From Actinomycetota bacterium (GTDB lineage: Bacteria > Actinomycetota > Acidimicrobiia > Acidimicrobiales > Ilumatobacteraceae), in the NCBI GenBank assembly GCA_009927375.1, contig RFNE01000316.1:1-24155 (forward strand): a stretch of 24,155 bases of DNA, read 5' to 3'. This document shows, piece after piece, positions 16,500 through 23,516 of the stretch (its first letter is position 1; each line of letters opens with the position of its first letter). The translations under genes were made by a program, and so were the position numbers. Under the pieces are notes generated by a model. The model was not told where the DNA came from. It did no database searches and saw nothing but the letters and a program-made list of their open reading frames with translations.

Positions 16500-17685
16500 G
16501 TGCGCCGTCAAGCGCGGCGCAGAACGGGTAGGTCGAGAGCCGCTCGACGGAATCTGCGTGCACGAGGAACTGATCCTCGAGCTTCACACCCTGACGTGAG
16601 TCGGGATCCCCGACGTAACTCTCGATGCACAACACCATGTTCTCTTCGATTGAACCGGGGAAGTCGAAGGAGCCATCCGGCTCGACGCGGGGAACGTTCG
16701 GGTGTTCACCTGCCATTCCGAGTCCGTGGGCGAGGACGTAATACCCGTAGTCGCGGTGGCGCTCCGGCACGTCATACGCGCGTCTCGCGAAGTCCTCGAA
16801 ACTCCTGCCTGCTGCGATGTTGGCAGCGTTGTGCTCGAGTTGCTCGCGTGCGATTGCGAACAACCGTCGCTGGGTATCTGTCGCGGGAACGTCGCCGCAG
16901 AGGAACGTGCGCGAGAAATCGACTGCGTAGTTCAACACGCCGAGTGCGTCGGTGTCGAAGCAGACGAGATCGCCAGCCTGCATCACGGCGTTCGAGGATT
17001 CCTGGAAGTAGGGGAACGTTCGCACGCCACTCTGGAACAGTCGCGTCGCGACGAACTCCCCGTCGCGGGCGATGAGACCTTCGTGGAACTTGGACCACAC
17101 CTCGTTTTCCGTCGCGCCGGGCTTGATGGCCTCTTCGAGGTTGGTGGTAGCGAGTTCGACTTGTTTGACCGCGTAGCGCATGACGTCGAGTTCGAGTGGT
17201 TGTTTGATCATGCGCGAATACTGGAACACCGGCATTGCGTCCTTGAGGGTCACCCCGCGGGCACGAAGTGCGTCGGTGAATGTGAAGTCGACGAGTTCGA
17301 CGGCAAGCGTCATCGAGTCGCGACCCTGGACTTTGGCAAGGATGTCGACGATCTCGTCGGCGAACTTCTGGTTGTTCGCCATGTAGTGCGGCGTCTTCTT
17401 GGCGGTGATTCCCGTCGACGTGCGGATCTCGGTGATGGTGGGGAGGGATTCGGAAAGATGTTCACCTTGATTGAACTCGAACAGAATCGTCGGACCGTCG
17501 GCGAAGTGCAGGAGGAACCGCGACGGGCCCATCAGTCCCCACACGGTCATGTTGCGTGAACCCGTGGCATACATGATGTTCAGGGGATCGGGCGTGAGCA
17601 CTGCACTCACGTCCATCGACTTCATCATCGAGGTCAGGCGACGCTGGCGCTGGAGGTACAACTGGCTGCGGTCGACGTTCAGCAT
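16489..17685 (-). CDS. M24-family metalloprotein, DddP-like but missing the DMSP-lyase catalytic Asp
   Basis: A 398-aa creatinase/prolidase-fold protein: N-terminal domain to about 155 (DPLNIMYATGSRNMTVWG), then the pita-bread M24 domain. Metal ligands D244, D246 (CFDTDALG), D256, H320 (HGLGMAGEHP), E355 and E370 (KLEDQFLV) have exactly the spacing of the six iron ligands of the DMSP lyase DddP (295, 297, 307, 371, 406, 421 in published numbering, from memory). Other DddP-like stretches are EFVATRLFQSGVRTFPYFQE and the C-terminal YPFCAALDG. However, the residue equivalent to DddP catalytic Asp377 is Gly326, so DMSP cleavage is unlikely and an aminopeptidase/creatinase-type reaction is equally possible. 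Start ATG 17685 has GAGACT six bases upstream. Divergent from corA. Confidence 0.85.
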   Translation of the reverse strand: MLNVDRSQLYLQRQRRLTSMMKSMDVSAVLTPDPLNIMYATGSRNMTVWGLMGPSRFLLHFADGPTILFEFNQGEHLSESLPTITEIRTSTGITAKKTPHYMANNQKFADEIVDILAKVQGRDSMTLAVELVDFTFTDALRARGVTLKDAMPVFQYSRMIKQPLELDVMRYAVKQVELATTNLEEAIKPGATENEVWSKFHEGLIARDGEFVATRLFQSGVRTFPYFQESSNAVMQAGDLVCFDTDALGVLNYAVDFSRTFLCGDVPATDTQRRLFAIAREQLEHNAANIAAGRSFEDFARRAYDVPERHRDYGYYVLAHGLGMAGEHPNVPRVEPDGSFDFPGSIEENMVLCIESYVGDPDSRQGVKLEDQFLVHADSVERLSTYPFCAALDGALTA

Positions 17686-17691
17686 GCCCCA

Positions 17692-17697
17692 AGTCTC
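17692..17697 (-). promoter_or_regulatory. Possible -10 element of the M24 gene
   Basis: GAGACT on the minus strand, six bases before the ATG at 17685. It keeps the conserved A2 and T6 positions but not T1; weak. Confidence 0.25.
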
Positions 17698-17778
17698 TCA
17701 TCGAGCGGACCACCTTGCACGATTGACCCAAAGCAGTCAGCATCGGCACGCTGTAACCAGTTGTTCATCGGGGATGGG

Positions 17779-17784
17779 TATTGT
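17779..17784 (+). promoter_or_regulatory. Candidate -10 element of corA
   Basis: TATTGT lies six bases before the ATG at 17791; no Shine-Dalgarno is seen, so the transcript is probably leaderless. This selects 17791 over the in-frame TTG at 17761. Confidence 0.5.
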
Positions 17785-17790
17785 CACAGC

Positions 17791-18759
17791 ATGCTTGTGG
17801 ACGAAGCAACTTACGTCGACGGTCAGCGCATTGCAGTTGACACCGCCGGTTCGATCGGTGGGCACAACCATGACGGTCGAGGTTTCACGTGGATCGGACT
17901 TGTCGATCCGTCGTCGCGCGAAATCCAGCCATATGCGCGACGCTTCAAGATCGATGACCTTGCGGTTGAGGATGCTTTGTCAGGGCGCCAACGTCCGAAG
18001 CTCGATCTTTACGACGATCAGGCATGCTTGGTATTGAAGGCAGTTTCATATGCTGAGTCAACAAAGAGCATCTCTGTCGGCGATGTCACGCTCTTGTTTG
18101 CACATGACTTCGTCCTGTCCGTTCGGCATGGAGACGCAATCAGGTTGCACTCATGTCGGCGTGATCTCGAGTCTGAGCCGTCGCGCCTTGCGAGCGGAAC
18201 CTCCGCGGTCATACACGACATCGTGGACCGGCTGGTCGACCAGTACGTCGATGTCTGTGATCATCTCCGCGCCGATGTTGAACGTCTTGAAGATCAAGTC
18301 TTTGACGATGAGCTTCCGGTTCCTGCTACCGAATTGTATTTCGTTAAGCGGGAATTGACGGAGTTCCGACGAGCGGCACTCCCACTCGTCGAGCCTCTGC
18401 AGAAGGTCATTTCTGGATCCGTACCTGGAATTAGTCGGCAGTTCTTGCCACAGTTCTCCGACGTCCTCGACCACCTCCGTCGTGTAATCGACGAAGTCGA
18501 AGCACTGAACGAATTGATGTCCGCAGCTCTGCAGGCGAACTTGACGTTGATTCAGGTGCAGCAGAATGCTGACATGCGGCGCATTTCTGCATGGGTTGGA
18601 ATCGGCGCTGTGCCAACAATGGTTGCGGGCATTTACGGCATGAATTTCAAGAACATCCCTGAACTTGACTGGCGTTACGGCTATTTCGTCGTCCTTGTAG
18701 TCCTCGGAATGATTTCTGCTGGATTGTTCAAGCTGTTCCGCAAGTATCGCTGGCTCTGA
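17791..18759 (+). CDS. corA: CorA-family magnesium/cobalt channel
   Basis: Pentameric divalent-cation channel of the inner membrane, 322 aa. The N-terminal cytoplasmic alpha/beta domain carries FTWIGLVDPSSREI and KIDDLAVEDALSGRQRPKLD. A long helical region follows (RLVDQYVDVCDHLRADVERLEDQVF, then the pore-lining helix with NLTLIQVQQNADMRRISAWVGI). Transmembrane helix 1 ends in the family hallmark GMN (283-285, YGMNF), then a short acidic loop (NIPELDW), helix 2 and a basic tail FRKYRWL, as usual for CorA. The base composition is lower in GC than its neighbours, which may indicate acquisition. Monocistronic: 31 bases precede the next gene, which has its own promoter-like element. Confidence 0.92.
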   Translation: MLVDEATYVDGQRIAVDTAGSIGGHNHDGRGFTWIGLVDPSSREIQPYARRFKIDDLAVEDALSGRQRPKLDLYDDQACLVLKAVSYAESTKSISVGDVTLLFAHDFVLSVRHGDAIRLHSCRRDLESEPSRLASGTSAVIHDIVDRLVDQYVDVCDHLRADVERLEDQVFDDELPVPATELYFVKRELTEFRRAALPLVEPLQKVISGSVPGISRQFLPQFSDVLDHLRRVIDEVEALNELMSAALQANLTLIQVQQNADMRRISAWVGIGAVPTMVAGIYGMNFKNIPELDWRYGYFVVLVVLGMISAGLFKLFRKYRWL

Positions 18760-18778
18760 GAGTAGGGACGACCAGCAC

Positions 18779-18784
18779 TACGAT
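18779..18784 (+). promoter_or_regulatory. Candidate -10 element of the M20 amidohydrolase gene
   Basis: TACGAT lies six bases before the ATG at 18791, within the 31-base gap after corA; no Shine-Dalgarno is visible. Leaderless layout. Confidence 0.5.
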
Positions 18785-18790
18785 TCAGCC

Positions 18791-19996
18791 ATGGCAACGG
18801 CAGAACTTCGCGAATCCCTCAAGCAGCGCGCGTGCGACACCATCGACCGATTGAAGAACGATCTCGTCGGGATCAGCACCGATATCCATGCTCACCCGGA
18901 GGAGAATTGGGAAGAGGTCTTTGCTCACTCTCGCTTGACCGATGCGCTCGGCGACAACGGCCAGGACGTCCGACGCAAGGCCTACGACCTCGACACCGCA
19001 TTCGAATTGCGCACTGGCTCGAAGGGCGCGACCGTCGCGGTGCTGTGTGAGTACGACGCATTGCCGGGGATCGGCCACGGTTGCGGTCACAACATCATCG
19101 CCGCGGCGGGACTCGGAGCAGGTCTTGCGCTCGCGCCACTGGCTGAAGAAGCCGGTGGCCGACTTCGCCTGATGGGAACCCCAGCCGAAGAGGGTGGTGG
19201 CGGAAAGATCGAGATGGCTCGGCGTGGCGCATTCGACGGCGTGCATGCCGCAATGATGGTGCACCCATACGACACGGATCTCGCACGGATGAATGCAATT
19301 GCGATCCAGCACGCGCTCGTGAAGTACGTGGGTGAAGCCGCCCATGCCGCTGTCGCTCCACACAAGGGTCGTAACGCACTCGATGCGGCAGTGCTCGGTT
19401 ACATGAACGTGGCGGCGTTGCGCCAGCACATCATGCCGACCGAGCGCATCCACGGCATCTTCTTGAAGGGTGGCGAGAAGCCGAACATCGTGCCGCGCGA
19501 GACCGAAATGGACTGGTACGTGCGGTCGAACACGATCAACACGCTGCAGCCGCTCAAGCAGCGAGTTGCAGCATGCCTCGAAGGTGGCGCGCACGCTGCC
19601 GGATGCCACATGCACCTCGAGTGGCAGCCGAATCCATTCGCAGACATCGTTGACAACATTCCACTTCTCGCCGCGTACGTGTCGAACTCGGCCCGCGTCG
19701 GACGCAGTCTCACCACTGACGAGCTCCCCGGAACCGGTGGCGGTTCGACTGACATGGGCAACGTGAGCTATCTCACGCCTTCGATTCACCCGATGATTGC
19801 GGTCGCCCCGAGCGGCATCTCACTGCACACACCGGAGTTTGCAGAGCACGCGGTGTCCGAGGCTGCAACGAAGGCGATCATCGATGGAGCGAAGATCATG
19901 GCGATGACCGCGATCGACATGTGGACCAACGATGCACTTGCGAACGAAGTGCGCGAAGCGTTTGGTGATGGTGTCGTCCCAGAGGGTGTGCTCTAG
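18791..19996 (+). CDS. M20-family amidohydrolase (AbgB/amidase type)
   Basis: Zinc/manganese hydrolase of 401 aa that cleaves an N-acyl or aminobenzoyl-type amide. Metal-site residues: CEYDALPGIGHGCGHN at 86-101 (Cys98, His100), PAEEGGGGK with Glu133 and Glu134, His158 in MMVHPYD, and a late His in ISLHTPEFAEHA. The dimerisation/lid domain is marked by AAHAAVAPHKGRNALDA, the stretch usual in p-aminobenzoyl-glutamate hydrolase B and related aminoacylases. A Gly-rich PGTGGGSTDMGNVS precedes the last metal ligand. Substrate unknown; a folate or peptide turnover role is possible. Its stop TAG overlaps that of the convergent ABC-F gene (three bases shared on opposite strands), so no intergenic terminator exists here. 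Confidence 0.88.
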   Translation: MATAELRESLKQRACDTIDRLKNDLVGISTDIHAHPEENWEEVFAHSRLTDALGDNGQDVRRKAYDLDTAFELRTGSKGATVAVLCEYDALPGIGHGCGHNIIAAAGLGAGLALAPLAEEAGGRLRLMGTPAEEGGGGKIEMARRGAFDGVHAAMMVHPYDTDLARMNAIAIQHALVKYVGEAAHAAVAPHKGRNALDAAVLGYMNVAALRQHIMPTERIHGIFLKGGEKPNIVPRETEMDWYVRSNTINTLQPLKQRVAACLEGGAHAAGCHMHLEWQPNPFADIVDNIPLLAAYVSNSARVGRSLTTDELPGTGGGSTDMGNVSYLTPSIHPMIAVAPSGISLHTPEFAEHAVSEAATKAIIDGAKIMAMTAIDMWTNDALANEVREAFGDGVVPEGVL

Positions 19997-21631
19997 GAAC
20001 CAGTCAGTGGCTTGGCGAGTCGAAGCGTCGCCAACTTGTCTGGCTCATTGAGTCCTTTGAGTGCCACGTCGTAGTCGGGGAGTCCATACACGTCTCCTGC
20101 GTCCGTGATCATCACGAACCGGTCGAATTGCGCGAGAAATGTTCGATCGTGGCTGACGGCGATCACCGTTCCTTCGAATCCGTCGAGGGCCTTCTCTAAG
20201 GCTTCGGACGATTCGATGTCCAAGTTGTCGGTTGGCTCGTCGAGCAGCAACACGTTGTGCCCCTCGATCTCGAGTCGGAGGATCTCGAGGCGGGCCTTCT
20301 GGCCTCCCGACAGTGTTTCGAACTTTTGCCGAGCGTTGTTGCGCAGGCCGTAACGAGCAAGGGTCTTCATCGCACGTTCTTCTTCGCTGATGCGATCGCA
20401 CACGATGTCGAGGCATTCGCGACCGAGGAAGTCGGGACGATTGTTGACCTGCGTGAAGACGCCGACCGACGTTCGTGGCCCGAAGGCGATGGAGCCCGTC
20501 TCGGGCTCACGTTCGCCCGAGAGCACCTTGAGAAGGTGGGTCTTTCCGGTGCCGTTCGGTCCAATCAGGCCGATGCGCTCGCCGTGGTAGATCTCCTCGG
20601 TGAACGGATCGAAGAGTCCATCGATCGAGACACCTTCGAGTCGGGCGACGCGACGCGCCGCATCGGCTCCACGCAGGCGAACGTAATCTGCTGGTCGGCA
20701 ACTGGTGGAGGCGGTGGTCCTGCTGCGACGAATTTCTCCCAGCGAGTCTCGGCGGCATTCGCCTTCGTCGCGTTCTTGAAGTTCTGCGCGGCGCGCTGCT
20801 TCATGATCTTCATGTGGTGGAAGAGGCGACGCTCTTCTTCCTGCCAACGCTTCAGGTGGTCGCCGAGGAGTTCTTGGCGCTTCTCGCGTGCCTCCGGATA
20901 CGTCGCATAGGAGCCGCCGTGCACCCAGCACCCTGAGCCTTCAATGGCGATGATCTTGGTCGAGCATCGCTCGAGGAGTGTGCGGTCGTGGCTGACCATG
21001 AGAATCGTCGAGGAGCACTCTCGAAGTTGCTCCTCGAGCCACTGGCGCGTGGGGATGTCCAGATAGTTGTCGGGCTCGTCGAGCAACAGCACGTCGGCGC
21101 CCGAGGTGAGGAGGAGGTCGAGGACGAGACGCTTGCGCTCTCCGCCCGAGAGTTCGGAAACGAGGCGAGTGGAGAAATCGTCGACGGGGGTCTTGACGCT
21201 GCGCTGGGCGGACGCCTGCCAGCGAGTCTCGAGTTCGTATCCACCGAGATCACCCCAATCGGAGAGTGCGGTCGCGTATCCCATACCGTCATCGTCTCCC
21301 GAAGCAAGAGCTCGCTCTGCTGCAACGAGGGCGCGACCTGCATCGCGGAGTGCTTTCGGCGCGACTTCGATGAGCATTTCGCGCAACGTGTCGTTCGGAC
21401 GGGACATGCCAACGTCCTGCGTCATGTAGAGCATCGAACCGCCGATCGCGAACTCGCCGCCGTCGGCTTCTATCTTCCCGTCAAGATGCGCAGGATCGTC
21501 GACTTGCCGACACCGTTCGCGCCGACGAGTGCGGCGTGTTCACCTGGCGACACCTTGAAGCTCACGTCGAAGAACAACTGATCGGCACCAGGCGGGCCGT
21601 ACTCGAGTTCACTCACGACGATGCTGGACAT
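19993..21631 (-). pseudogene. ABC-F family ATPase, two frameshifts as read
   Basis: Soluble twin-ATPase of the ABC-F (EttA/Uup-like) family, which acts at the ribosome in translation or antibiotic protection. Three frames carry one protein. The first, 21631 to a stop at 21470, has Walker A GANGVGKS at 37-44 and ends after RILTG. The second, to 20565, has LSGGERKR, VLLLDEPDNYLDIPTR and the basic interdomain linker (EEERRLFHHMKIMKQRAA). The third, to 19993, has Walker A GPNGTGKT, LSGGQKAR, VLLLDEPTDNLDIES and VIAVSHDRTFL. One base near 21473-21478 restores LTGKIEADGG; one near 20682 restores QQITVRLRGADAA. The repaired length is 546 aa, normal for the family. Two independent lesions leaving every motif untouched favour sequence error over decay. 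The start has CAGACT seven bases upstream. Confidence 0.88.
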
Positions 21632-21641
21632 GCACCACAGT

Positions 21642-21661
21642 CTGTCGTGAAGTGTCGACAG
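21642..21661. promoter_or_regulatory. Inverted repeat in the ABC-F/MFS divergent spacer
   Basis: CTGTCG and CGACAG arms around an eight-base centre lie in the 44 bases between two divergent starts. The dyad overlaps the putative -10 of the ABC-F gene (21639-21644) and abuts that of the MFS gene, a suitable place for an operator controlling both. No regulator is encoded nearby. Six-base arms can occur by chance. Confidence 0.35.
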
Positions 21662-21662
21662 T

Positions 21663-21668
21663 TACGCT
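21663..21668 (+). promoter_or_regulatory. Candidate -10 element of the second MFS gene
   Basis: TACGCT lies seven bases before GTG 21676, leaderless layout; it selects that GTG as the start. Confidence 0.5.
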
Positions 21669-21675
21669 GTGACGT

Positions 21676-22881
21676 GTGAAGAGTCGTGCTGCATTTCCGC
21701 TCTTGCAGCTCGCCAACGTGGTGTCGGGTGTTTCCAACGGGGTCGTGATGATCACCGTTCCGTGGATCGTTCTCGAGAAGACGGGTTCCGCTGGCCGGGC
21801 GGGCCTCCTCGCGGCATTGGTGTCGATTCCGGGAATCGTCGTCTCGCCAATCGTTGGTGGTCTCATCGACCGACTCGGACGCCGACTCGTTTCGGTGGTT
21901 TCTGACGTGATGTCGCTGGTGTCCGTCTTGCTCTTCGTCCTCGTCAACGCCGTCGGAGATCTGACATATTGGTGGATCGTTGCCATCGCAATCCTCGGTG
22001 CCGTGTTCGATCCCGCCGGTTACACGGCTCGCAAGTCACTGATCCCGAATGCAGCCACTGCATCGGGGGTCAGTGTGGATGCGGCGAACGGCCGACATGA
22101 GGGGTTGTTTGCGATCGGCTGGATGGTGGGACCAGCAATCGGAGCGGCCTGCATCGAATGGAGCGGTCCGATGGCGTCGTTCATCGTCACGGCGGTGTTC
22201 TTCGCGATTGCGGCGGTCGCAGTGTCGAATATGAAGGTCAACGACGAGCACGGCAAGTCGGTGGCCCACGAAGACGACGGACATGAGCCGTTCTTCTCCT
22301 CGCTCCGCGGAGGCTTTCGCGTGATTGCCGGTGACCGCGCGCTCCTTGGTCTGACGATCACCTTCGTCATCTTGAGTGGTCTCTACATGCCCATCGACAC
22401 GGTGATCTTTCCTGCGCACTTCGAGTCAATCGACGACCCGAGCGGACTTGGACTCCTGCTGGCCTCGCTGGCACTCGGAATGGTGATCGGTTCGTTCTCC
22501 TACGGTCGGCTTTCGGCGCGGTTCACTTCGAGCCAGATGTTGCGCACGATCGTTGTTGTGTCGACATGTTCGCTGTTCCCGATGGTCGCGTTGCCGTCGA
22601 AGTGGGTTTTCGGAATTCTCGGACTGATCTCTGGGCTCTCGTGGGGGCCATTCAATCCATTGTGGAACACCGTCGTGCAGAAACGCGTCGAGCCGAACCT
22701 GCAAGGCCGTGTCTATGGAATCCAGATGTCGGTGCTGTCGGCTGCACCACCGCTTGGTCAATTGATCGTCGGTGCGTCGGTGGATGGCTTCGGTCTTCAG
22801 CCGACCTTCCTCGTCGTGATGATCGTGTTCGTCGTGGCGGCGATTTCGATCAGCTCGTCACGAACGCTGCGACACCTCTAA
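21676..22881 (+). CDS. MFS transporter, MFS_3 / EntS-like exporter
   Basis: A 401-aa membrane protein with about 12 hydrophobic segments, halves separated by a charged loop near 190-215 (NDEHGKSVAHEDDGHEP). Features such as SNGVVMITVPWIVLEKTGSA, GGLIDRLGRRLVSVVSD (the motif A region) and VFDPAGYTARKSLIPNA, plus the late WGPFNPLWNTVVQKRVEPN and QGRVYGIQMS, are those of the EntS/MFS_3 efflux group, whose members export siderophores, macrolides or drugs. The substrate cannot be read. Sharing a 44-base divergent spacer and a dyad with an ABC-F gene hints at antibiotic or stress response (inference). It ends flush against the convergent hydrolase gene with no base between the stops. Confidence 0.87.
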   Translation: MKSRAAFPLLQLANVVSGVSNGVVMITVPWIVLEKTGSAGRAGLLAALVSIPGIVVSPIVGGLIDRLGRRLVSVVSDVMSLVSVLLFVLVNAVGDLTYWWIVAIAILGAVFDPAGYTARKSLIPNAATASGVSVDAANGRHEGLFAIGWMVGPAIGAACIEWSGPMASFIVTAVFFAIAAVAVSNMKVNDEHGKSVAHEDDGHEPFFSSLRGGFRVIAGDRALLGLTITFVILSGLYMPIDTVIFPAHFESIDDPSGLGLLLASLALGMVIGSFSYGRLSARFTSSQMLRTIVVVSTCSLFPMVALPSKWVFGILGLISGLSWGPFNPLWNTVVQKRVEPNLQGRVYGIQMSVLSAAPPLGQLIVGASVDGFGLQPTFLVVMIVFVVAAISISSSRTLRHL

Positions 22882-23502
22882 CTATTCGTTGCCCTGCACC
22901 CGGTCGAGGTGGGGAGCATCGCCTTCAATGAGGGCGAGGGTGTCGCCGACGGTGAGCGCAGTGCAGAACTCGCCGTTCAGGTTCGCGACCGTCATGTCGT
23001 GCACGAGTTCTGGGTCGTAGTCGGCACCGTCCCAGCCGATGCGGTTCGACGTCGCGCAACAATCAGGCACGAGATACGTGTCGAAGCCCATGTTGCCGGC
23101 CATTCGCACGGTGGTCTCGACGCACATGTTGGTGAAGAAACCGACGCACACCAGTCGATTGACGCCCTTGCGTCGCAGGTCAACTTCGAGTGACGTGCCG
23201 ACGAAACCGCTGTTCACGTCTTTTGACACCGCGATGTCGCCCGGTTGCGGCTCGAAGCCGGGCTTCTGCTTGCCAGTCGGCAGTGACAACTTGAGGGGCG
23301 AATCTTTCTCGATCGAGTCATGCATCGTGAATGCGACGGGAAGTCCCGCCTGGCGCCACGAGGCGAGGATCCGCAGCATGTGGGATTCGGCATCTGGATT
23401 GTTGCGACGTCCAGTCGGCCCACCCCAGTGTGACAACACATCGACACCGACCTGACAGTCGATGAGCAGCAGGGCAGTGTCAGAGGTGAATTGCGTGATC
23501 AT
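22882..23502 (-). CDS. Cysteine hydrolase, isochorismatase-like family
   Basis: A 206-aa alpha/beta hydrolase of the isochorismatase/nicotinamidase superfamily. The triad is visible: Asp15 (LLLIDCQVG), Lys94 (VSKDVNSGF) and nucleophilic Cys127 (GFFTNMCVETTVRMA), with the cis-peptide region before it. The metal-binding DxHxxH of nicotinamidases is not seen, so an N-carbamoyl amidase, biuret-type or isochorismatase-like reaction is likelier; the substrate is unknown. MAGNMGFDTYLVPDCCAT and the C-terminal LNGEFCTALTVGDTLALI follow family form. It lies 11 bases downstream of the SCO6745-like gene on the same strand, so co-transcription is likely, though TAGAGT eight bases before its ATG, formed by the preceding stop codon, could also drive a leaderless transcript. 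Confidence 0.88.
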   Translation of the reverse strand: MITQFTSDTALLLIDCQVGVDVLSHWGGPTGRRNNPDAESHMLRILASWRQAGLPVAFTMHDSIEKDSPLKLSLPTGKQKPGFEPQPGDIAVSKDVNSGFVGTSLEVDLRRKGVNRLVCVGFFTNMCVETTVRMAGNMGFDTYLVPDCCATSNRIGWDGADYDPELVHDMTVANLNGEFCTALTVGDTLALIEGDAPHLDRVQGNE

Positions 23503-23510
23503 GGACGCTC

Positions 23511-23516
23511 ACTCTA
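23511..23516 (-). promoter_or_regulatory. Possible -10 element of the cysteine hydrolase gene
   Basis: TAGAGT on the minus strand, eight bases before the ATG at 23502, contains the stop codon of the upstream gene. The spacing is slightly long; weak. Confidence 0.3.

Noticed and set aside
16489..17685. Straight call of DMSP lyase DddP
   Set aside because: The catalytic Asp position is Gly, and general M24 peptidases share the same metal site.
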